Source of the DNA: Zygnema cylindricum
Lineage: Eukaryota > Streptophyta > Zygnematophyceae > Zygnematales > Zygnemataceae
Assembly: GCA_037447655.1 (NCBI GenBank)
Contig: JBBHKE010002749.1
Span: 81,669 to 145,668, forward strand
Direction of reading: 5' to 3'
Length of the DNA stretch: 64,000 nucleotides
The position numbers and the translations under genes are program-made. The notes below the pieces were generated by a model. The model did not search any database, had not been told where the DNA came from, and worked only from the letters and a program-made list of their open reading frames with translations. Shown here one piece after another: positions 56,831-64,000 of this stretch (the first letter of the stretch is position 1; each line of letters opens with the position of its first letter).

Positions 56831-57584
56831 CAGAGGTCGCAAACGATCAACCGAAACCGTGACCGACAGTTAACCGACCGGCCGCGCCGGATCCGAAACG
56901 GATTCGGTTGCCAAATTTTGGGGGTCGGGCGGTTACGGTCGGTTGACTCACCAGGAAAAAAAAAAACGGTCAGTTATGGTGGGTCAAACAAAAACCCAAA
57001 AAAAAAGAAAATTTTGTACTTTTTTTTTCCAACATTATTGTTTTTTGTATTTTTCGTATCGTGGAAGTACGTGGCATCATGATTAGCGTCGCAAATCTGA
57101 CACGGTACTGTAGTAAGCTATTTTATTTCGCAAATCAAAGGGAACGTGACAAAGCGTCGAAAATCTGACACAGTAGTACACTATTCATTTCGAAAATCTT
57201 AGGGAACGCGACAAAGCGTCTCAAATCTGACACGGTAGTACAATATTCATTTCGCAAATCTTAGGGAACGCGACAAAGCGTCGCAAATCTGACACGGTAG
57301 TAACACTATTCATTTTGCAAATCTTAGGGAACGCGACAAATCGTAATTATTGCCTTATTCAGTCGTACATTGATTAAATTTATACTTTTTCGGTTACGGG
57401 CGGGCACGGCTAGTCGCGAAAAATCAAGATTCGGCTAATTTTTTTTTTCGTAAACGACGGTCGGTTAACGGTTGACAATTTTGGAGCGTGACAAAACTCG
57501 GTCGGGCATCGGTTACTCAGATTTTGAAAAAAAAAAAAAACGGTCGGTTTCGGTTATGATTTTTTTTGACTTTTGCGACCTCTG
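56831..57584. mobile_element. Non-autonomous hAT element 2
   Basis: 754 bp with inverted termini CAGAGGTCGCAAA / TTTGCGACCTCTG (one extra base tolerated) and a perfect 8-bp duplication ATAGAGGT (56823-56830, 57585-57592). Subterminal CGGTCGGTT/AACCGACCG motifs occur on both sides. No transposase. It sits one base off the hAT 1 target. Confidence 0.9.
57086..57350 (+). repeat. ~63-bp tandem repeat, about four units, inside hAT 2
   Basis: CGTCGCAAATCTGACACGGT ... TTAGGGAACGCGACAAAG repeats four times with small changes. The first unit is the most diverged. Confidence 0.85.
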
Positions 57585-57592
57585 ATAGAGGT

Positions 57593-58204
57593 ACCAAACG
57601 TACGGATTTTCACTATTTTACGAAAATGCGTTAATTTTTAAAATTTTGAAATTTTCGTTAAATTGGTATACTTTTTGTGTACGGACAAAATGTACGAAAA
57701 AAACGAACGAAACTCTCAAAAAAAAATTGAAAGTACACCGTGAATCGCTATTAAAGTTAATTAAGAGATACACATTCCCATGTTTTTAGGGTAGCCGTGA
57801 AAGTCCGTGTTCACATATTCGACGTCTCAATATGTAAGAAAACAGGTTAGCGCTATCTTCCTTCGTCTTTATGACTTGGAATCAAATCTGCGTACGATTT
57901 TCCGTGTGACGCACTCAATTTCCACTGTCGACGCCTTTCATCTGAAACTTTTTTGTACGTATATACAAAATAACTACAAGCTTTAGCACGGAGTGACACA
58001 TTTCGTACGCTGCACTGTTCAAAAACATTCGAAATTAGAATTTAAACAGTATAGTACCCAATATCTGAGTACGCTTTTCCCTATTGACGCCATTACCTGA
58101 CACTTATTTTGTAATGTATGTATGAAATAATGAGCAGTTCTAGTACGGAGTGACACAACTGGTACATTAGTACATTACACTATCTAAAAATATGCGATGC
58201 GAGG
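57593..58204. other. Intergenic DNA
   Basis: Contains another TIR-like left end (TACACCGTGAATCGCTATTA at 57733). 57890-58190 has two diverged copies of a ~150-base phrase (TGACGC then TGAAACTTTTTTGTA / TGACACTTATTTTGTA; then GAGTGACACA). No gene. Confidence 0.35.
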
Positions 58205-58209
58205 CCAGC

Positions 58210-59179
58210 TGTAACAGTAATAGCGGATCAAACTTGTTTATAAATGGGTATTTAGGTGTTATGATTATAGAGTACTAAAATTGGTAGACGTCCGCGAAAG
58301 AATCACGCTATTTGGAGTTATATTTTAAAAGTTATAGCGATGGTTGTATTTAGGTGACAGCGTGGGGTCTAAATAACAAGTGGGTATCATTGAAACGGGT
58401 TAAGGGTCAAATTAGTACCGAAATTACACGCGTACGTTTCATTAAGTTCTAATGAAACGTTTACTATGCATGGTGCTTCGTTTCGTACAAATTTTAGCAC
58501 GAAACGTCACTTTCACTTAAGGGAATTTCGTAGGAAGTTTCGCGTGCGAAATTTGTTACGCACGATCGTGCGAAGTCGCGTTTCGTTTGGCGCGCAATTT
58601 TGCACGTAAATGTTACGTAGTGAAACGTAACGTTTGATTGGTTAGTAAAGTGCTAAGTAGTTAGTAAGAGATTTCGCACGTTTTTGCATTGGTTAGTCTG
58701 AGTCTTTGTTGATCAATGATTGGCCCAAGTAAAAGCCTGTTAAAACAGAGCGTTGACTCTGGCCTGGCGAGTCCAAGGCGATGATGGATAAATAGTGAAG
58801 TGTAAGAGGAGAGTAGACATCTTTTCCTTTGGAAACGTTTGTGGAAATTCCGGCTGATCTTGGTCCTGAGCGATTAATACCAAATTGGAGAAAAAGGCAT
58901 TTTGCATTGAAATCTCTTACTTAACTAAATAGTGTTTTAGCAGTTAAGAGATAGAATTATTAAGAGTGGAGAGCAATGGAAAACACTTTAATAGGAAGGG
59001 TTGAGCCACGAGGGCAAGAGACCAAGCTAATGTTATGTGGACAGAAGCTTCTTCTAATTTAAAGTTTATCCTTATGTGAGTGTTGTCAAATGTGGATGTG
59101 TGTTTTCCAATGTGTGGAATGTGTGGTTGGAATTGTTTGTAGTAATGGGATTTTCTGAGAGGTAGGAGATCCTGTTACA
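58210..59179 (+). mobile_element. Gypsy 5' LTR
   Basis: 970 bp with 8-bp inverted termini TGTAACAG / CTGTTACA. A TATA-like GGATAAATAG lies at 58787-58796, a possible promoter. It ends two bases before the primer site. The 3' LTR is not in the window. Confidence 0.85.
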
Positions 59180-59181
59180 TA

Positions 59182-59193
59182 TGGTATCAAAGC
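59182..59193 (+). other. Gypsy primer-binding site (initiator tRNA-Met 3' end)
   Basis: TGGTATCAAAGC is complementary to the 3' end of plant-type initiator tRNA-Met (TGGTATCAGAGC) with one change. This is the ordinary 3'-end priming mode, unlike the half-tRNA mode of the copia elements here. Confidence 0.85.
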
Positions 59194-59898
59194 TTTGGTT
59201 AGAAACCAGGGAGAAGTTTGCTCACCCGAAAATCGATTGCCGTTACCGGTGAGGGTGCTCTAACCTGTGTCGGTAGAACCACAATGTGAAGTGGTAGGGG
59301 ATTGGAGGGAAACTGAGTGATCACACAACCAGCGGCCGCTGGCTAGATGTGGGGCGTGCTCAGGTCCTAAGGACTAAGGCGGGGTGGGCAGTGTAGCCAC
59401 CGCCGAAACTCACTACAATTACCTAGAGGCCAAACAAACTTGCCTTCTCCTAACAATGATTCATGTGTACAGGGTGGGCTTGAAGCCATGAAGGGTGAGG
59501 ATGTGAGAATTATATAACAAAAGATCCTGATGTAGTGGGAAATGGGGAATTTGCTGATGGTGGAGGAGGAAAGTGAAGCACTTTACTTCTTCAAGAGCAA
59601 TGGAGTCCAAAAATGACTCAAAACTTTTCAAACCCGAAATTGTTACCTTGGATTGCTTTCAATTTTGCTGTTGCAAAATTTGTGGGAAAATTCTTACCTT
59701 CGGTTGCAATGTGGGAAATTGAAAATTTGAATTTGTACTAACTTATTGTCTTTTTAATTTCTCAAATCTTGATCTTTTCAAAGGATTTGTTAAGGAGAAG
59801 AAGTCTTGGATTGGAGCAATCAGAGAACTTCAAATTTGCAACAAATTTCTTTGGGAAATTATATTCTATCTTTCTTTTACTCAATTTCATTTTCGTGA
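59194..59898 (+). other. Gypsy 5' untranslated leader
   Basis: 705 bases between primer site and gag with no long ORF except the run leading into gag. It contains a GC-rich block at 59330-59400. Confidence 0.6.
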
Positions 59899-60204
59899 TA
59901 ATGGCAAATTCTGCATGGAAACGTGAAATAGAAAATGCCTTGAATGTTTTGAAGAAACGTACTGTAAAACTGGTAAAAAGATTTAATAATCATTTTGCTG
60001 TTGTGGATGAACAAATTTCCGAATTGAAAAGTGAATTGAAAGATCTTAAAGAAATGGGAATGTTTCAAATGAGAAATTGGATGAGCTGATTAATTTAATT
60101 CAGGCAAAGAATGATGTTAATGACCAAAAGGGTGAAAGTAGTAAAAGAAATGCCAGTTTTAGGGAGGAAAATCATGTTAGACCTAGAAGATAAGAGATCT
60201 GAAA
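59899..60204 (+). pseudogene. Gypsy gag N-terminal coiled-coil segment
   Basis: From ATG 59899: a lysine/glutamate-rich, probably helical segment (ENALNVLKKRTVKLVKRF, EQISELKSELKDLKEMG). The frame is lost near 60060-60090 (TGA 60087-60089); the neighbouring frame continues LDELINLIQAKNDVNDQ to stops near 60190. The true start is uncertain. Confidence 0.6.
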
Positions 60205-60820
60205 TTGTCTATTAGTGAGGCACCATCGTTTGATGGCAAGAAGATTGATGAGTTGGATGCTTGGATTTTTCAAATGGAGTATTTTTTGGAATCTAGGAAC
60301 TGTGATCGCGATGATTATACTTCTTTTGCTGTTAGCTGCTTAAAAGTTGATGCTCAGATTTGGTATTACACTCAGAGAAGGTCTAATTTAATACCTGATA
60401 ATGCTGATTGGGAAACTTTTAAAACCGCGATCAAATCGCGTTTCTTGTCAGTCACTTTTAAATCCAGAATGGAAGAAAAGTGGTTGAACTGTAAGCAGAC
60501 TAGATCTGTAAAGGATTATATTGTGGAATTTGACTCATCTAGTATTCATCTCATAGGTCTAAGTGATGAAATGTCTAAGTTACATTTCTTGAACTATTTG
60601 AATCCAATACTTAAATCATAACTAAAACATCAAAAATTTAGTAATTTGAAGGAATTACAAGATAAGGCATTGGAATTAGAGGATCAGTTGGGGTATAATC
60701 GGGAAACTAGATCACTTAGGGGTAATCTGAGTGAAGTATCAGAGTGGGATGAGGATGATTTTGTTGAAGAGGGTCTGAATGCTGGCCTGGTGAATAGGCA
60801 AAATATTTTTGGGGAAATCA
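60205..60820 (+). pseudogene. Gypsy gag capsid region
   Basis: Retrotransposon-gag (capsid) domain: PSFDGKKIDELDAWIFQMEY, FAVSCLKVDAQIWY, WETFKTAIKSRF, VKDYIVEFDS. An in-frame TAA (60619-60621) interrupts it; the same frame goes on (LKELQDKALELEDQ) to about 60815, where a frameshift moves to the zinc-knuckle frame. Confidence 0.88.
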
Positions 60821-60821
60821 A

Positions 60822-61214
60822 ATGGGTGGACATAGTGTTAATGCAGGAAATAAATTTAACAATAGAGAGGGGTACATTAAAAGTCCTAAACCAAACATTA
60901 ATGCCCAGAAGCCTAACCTTACCATCCCCACATGCACTATTTGTCAGAAAAAGGGTCATAGGGCATTTGAGTGTGCACAACTGAAAAAGATTAACTATTA
61001 TAACTGTGGAGAGGAGGGACATTTTAATAGAGAGTGCATAAAACCCAAAAAGAAAGTCACTTGTTTCAAATGTGGAGGTCCAGATCATTACGCTAAAGAC
61101 TATACAGATAAAGGTTCTCTCAAAACAACCGAAGTAAATGAAGGTCTCCAAGAGGATATTGCATTTTACCTAGCTGAGCAGGAAGCCCAAGAAGTGGGAA
61201 ACGGAAAAGACTAA
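60822..61214 (+). pseudogene. Gypsy gag nucleocapsid, three zinc knuckles
   Basis: Knuckle 1 CTICQKKGHRAFEC is intact. Knuckle 2 (YYNCGEEGHFNREC) has Tyr for the first Cys. Knuckle 3 (CFKCGGPDHYAKDY) has Tyr for the last Cys. Both changes are TGT-to-TAT type, matching the G-to-A pattern of the stops in pol. These knuckles bind the RNA genome. Confidence 0.87.
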
Positions 61215-61228
61215 CTGAAAGTCTTCAG

Positions 61229-63220
61229 TTGAGTCAACCGAATCCAGAAGTTAAAGAGTTAACTTTGGAGGGCAAATTAATGAATGGAAAAGTTAGGATA
61301 GCTGAATTTATTATGATTCTCACTACACTGCATAGTTTAAAGAATCCTTTTGATGAAATTCTCAACAACAGACCTCTGATAAGACAGTTAAGTAATGATG
61401 ACACAAAACACAGTTTGATTAGATTCGAGTCATTAGTGGAAGGAAAACCGTTGAGAGTAATGGTTGATTCAGGTGCCACACATAACTTTATTTCACATAA
61501 ATTTGTAGAGGAAAACAAAATTCCCACTGTCATAAGGGAAAAGCCTTTACATGTTCAAGTGGCAAATGGTAATAAGTCCACATTAGACTTACAAACTGAC
61601 ACGATAGAAGTTGATATCCAGGGTCATAAAATGAAAGTTGTGTGTGAAATAATGAATTTGGGAAGCGAAGAACTAATTCTGGGAAAACCTTGGTTAACTG
61701 AACACAATCCTCAAATTAATTGGGAAAGTAACACCTTGAAAGTGAACTCTGAAAACGGTTGGAAGGTTTTGCAAGCATTATCTCCTAAGAAATTGCATAT
61801 GAATCATATAAATAACATAACCAGATTGGAAGTAGAAGGTTTGATATCTGCTAAACAATTTAAAAAACACTTAAAAGATAAAACAAATCATGTTTTCTTT
61901 TTATTTGTAACTGAGGCAGTTACTGATGAAAAGGGGGGAGAAAACACTAACATTGATGTCATTCCTAAATCAGATACCACTAAAACTTTTGAAAAACTAA
62001 TATATGATTTTGTAACTAACATTAAGACATCTGATGTTGTTGTTAAAGATTTGATTTTTGAATTTCAAGATGTTTTTCCTTGTGATTTACCCTCAGGAAG
62101 GCCACCTTCCCGAGATGTGGAACACGTTGTTAACCTTGAACCTGGTTGCAACCCTCCTGTCACAGGAACTTATAAGCACAGTTTCTTTGAGCAAGAGGAG
62201 TTAAAGAAACAGATCAAAGAACTCTTAGAGAAAAGACATATTCAGCCCAGCAAATCACCGTATGGAGCACCAGTTCTCTTCGTCAAAAAGAAGGACGGAA
62301 CGTTGAGAATGTGTGTCGATTATCGTAGTCTGAACAAGATTACGGTGAAGGATAAGTATCCGTTACCTTTAATTTCTGATTTGATAGATCGTTTAAAAAG
62401 TGCTAAAGTGTTTTCGTTGATTGACCTGCGTAGTGGCTTTATTCAGGTGCCAATTAGAACTGAGGATGTCGATAAAACTGCTTTTAGGACTAGGGTGGGT
62501 CATTTTGAATGGATAGTGATGCCATTCGGCTTAACGAATGCACCGCCTACTTACCAAAGATTAATAAACCAAACCTTTTCAGATTACATAGATGAGTTTG
62601 TCCAAATGTTTATAGATGATATTTTAGTTTACAGTGAATCTAAAGAACAACATGTAATTCATTTAAAAAGAGTGTTGGAAAGATTAAGAGAAAGAAAATT
62701 ATATGGAAAATTATCAAAATCCAATTTTCTTAAAAGTGAACAATTATTTTTGGGACACATAGTTAGTGTGGAAGGTGTTAAAACAGATCCATCCAAAATT
62801 TTAGCAATCCAAAATTGGAAACAACCTACTAATGTCACAGAAGTTAGATCGTTTTTGGGATTGGCCACTTATTATAGGAAATTTATCAGGAACTTCAGTA
62901 TGATCGCCGCACCTTTGACAGATTTACTTCGAATGAAGGAGACGTTTGTGTGGGGAGTTGATCAAGAAAGAGCATTTAAGGAACTAAAAGGGAAGCTAAC
63001 CTCTACCCCTACACTAGTGTATTCTGACCTTGCTAGGGAATTTGAAGTTCTGATCACTACAGATGCATCTGACAAAGGTCTAGGTGCAGTCATAAGTCAA
63101 AAAGTCGGCAAACACTTTCATCCTATTGCTTTTGAGTCCAGAAAATTCAATGATGCTGAAAAGAACTATACAGCACAAGAAAAAGAATTACTTGCAATTG
63201 TACATACATTGGTGAAATGA
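61229..63220 (+). pseudogene. Gypsy pol: protease, reverse transcriptase, RNase H start
   Basis: 663 codons open. Aspartic protease with [13 protein letters not shown] (residues ~78-90). [39 protein letters not shown] and the catalytic FIDD of FIDDILVYS. RNase H starts at [16 protein letters not shown]. It ends at TGA 63218-63220, where this domain normally has Trp. The first ~20 codons may belong to the gag-pol junction; the real start is unclear. Confidence 0.93.
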
Positions 63221-64000
63221 CGATGTTATTTGCATAATAAATAATTTACAGTTCACTGTGATAATAAAGCACTTTTTTATTTACAGAGATTAAGTGATGC
63301 ACAGATTAAGACTGGCAAGCAGGTTAGGTGGATGCAAAATTTAACACATTTCAAATTTAATGTCAAACATATTCCTGGGAAAACAAATGTAGTTGCAGAT
63401 CCTTTAAGTAGATGTTTTGAAATAAGTGTTATGGTTCAGGATGAATTGTTTTTAGATACAGTTAGAAATGGTTATGATAATGATTCTTATTTTGCTGTGA
63501 TTTGCAAGAATATTTCGGGAGGGAATTCTGACCCATGGAATGAGAGGCATGTCAAAAACTTCAGACTAGAGGATGGTTTACTATATTTGCAAATAGGGGA
63601 TAGATTATGCATTCCTCAAGTGGGAGACTTAAGAAAACAAATTTTACGGGAAGCTCATGAGCATTTAGGACATCTAGGTCGAGATAAAAATCTTAGTCGG
63701 TTGCAAAGTAGATTGTTTTGGCCTGGGATGGCAAAAGAGGTGTCAAAACACGTGGAAAGGCGTGTCCCTTGCCAACAGAGTAAACATAGTACCCAAAAAC
63801 CTAAAGGTCTCTTAAAACCTTTGGATATCCCCGAAAGACCGTGGGAATCTGTCAATATGGATTGTATTGTCAGGTTGCCTGCTACATCTAAAAGGAATGA
63901 CAGTATCATGGTCGTAGTCGATAGGTTCAGTAAAATGGCAATCTTTATCCCTTGCAAAACCACTCATTCAGTTGTAGATATTCTAAAACTATATTTTGAC
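63221..64000 (+). pseudogene. Gypsy pol: RNase H end and integrase (runs off window)
   Basis: Same frame as 61229-63220 after the TGA; a second stop TAA is at 63242-63244, then it is open to the window end. RNase H C-terminal part (FTVHCDNKALFYLQRL, HIPGKTNVVADPLSR). Integrase zinc finger HEHLGHLG ... RVPCQQSK, in which the first Cys of CXXC is Arg. The core begins NMDCIV, MVVVDRFSKMAIFIP. The first catalytic Asp is present; the others are outside. Confidence 0.9.

Larger units (their letters stand above)
58210..64000 (+). mobile_element. Ty3/gypsy retrotransposon, 5' part (continues past window)
   Basis: 5' LTR, primer site, gag and pol in Ty3/gypsy order (protease, RT, RNase H, then integrase). 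All domains are on the plus strand, with three frames used and several stops. The left flank CCAGC (58205-58209) would be the target duplication to look for after the 3' LTR outside the window. Confidence 0.93.

Noticed and set aside
57086-57350. Possible CRISPR-like array
   Set aside because: The units are contiguous ~63-bp tandem repeats without unique spacers, inside a hAT element of a eukaryote.

Overview
This is eukaryotic, almost certainly nuclear, DNA made almost entirely of transposable elements. No host gene could be recognised with confidence. The mix is Ty1/copia elements in several related subfamilies, one Ty3/gypsy element whose primer-binding site matches the 3' end of initiator tRNA-Met, non-autonomous hAT elements with 8-bp target duplications, and a TA-flanked inverted-repeat element. 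It fits a repeat-rich plant-lineage genome (green alga, bryophyte, fern or similar), but I cannot name the species. There is no bacterial or organellar signature.

Layout. 1-5847: old intergenic DNA with small inverted-repeat elements, a dispersed repeat (R1) and a solo copia-A LTR (2412-3440, target duplication GAAAA). 5848-40975: a 35-kb nest. Its outermost LTRs (copia family B) are flanked by the same 5-bp target duplication, ATCGT (5843-5847 and 40976-40980). Inside its 5' LTR sits a nearly intact minus-strand copia (family A, 5925-11688, duplication CATCC). Inside its body are further B-type elements with their own duplications (B2: CCTTA; C1: GCTGG/GCTAG; a solo A LTR: TGTAT), chimeric remnants (D, D', E), and a 4.84-kb almost identical direct duplication (24629-29470 and 34801-39640). 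40981-53000: AT-rich intergenic DNA, a minus-strand D-type solo LTR, degenerate repeats and a compositionally different island (about 48-53 kb) with no recognisable gene. 53040-53700: an extreme purine tract. 54100-58200: a minisatellite, R1 and two hAT elements inserted one base apart. 58210-64000: the 5' LTR, gag and most of pol of a decayed gypsy element that runs off the window.

Coherent picture. Copia families A and B share an unusual architecture. The LTR ends directly at a sequence that in family B matches the anticodon arm of initiator tRNA-Met (GGTTATGGGCCCACC), the half-tRNA priming known from Drosophila copia. The gag start codon lies inside the 3' end of the LTR, so the primer site is itself gag coding sequence. 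Every B-type subfamily LTR examined in the nest also carries, antisense at the same relative place, a tRNA-derived module with Pol III box A/box B-like sequences, mostly followed by a T run. The tRNA-like LTR module, together with the in-gag half-tRNA primer site, is my best candidate for an undescribed system in this window. All proteins are gag/pol products and nearly all are broken by stops or frameshifts; the family A element has only three visible lesions.
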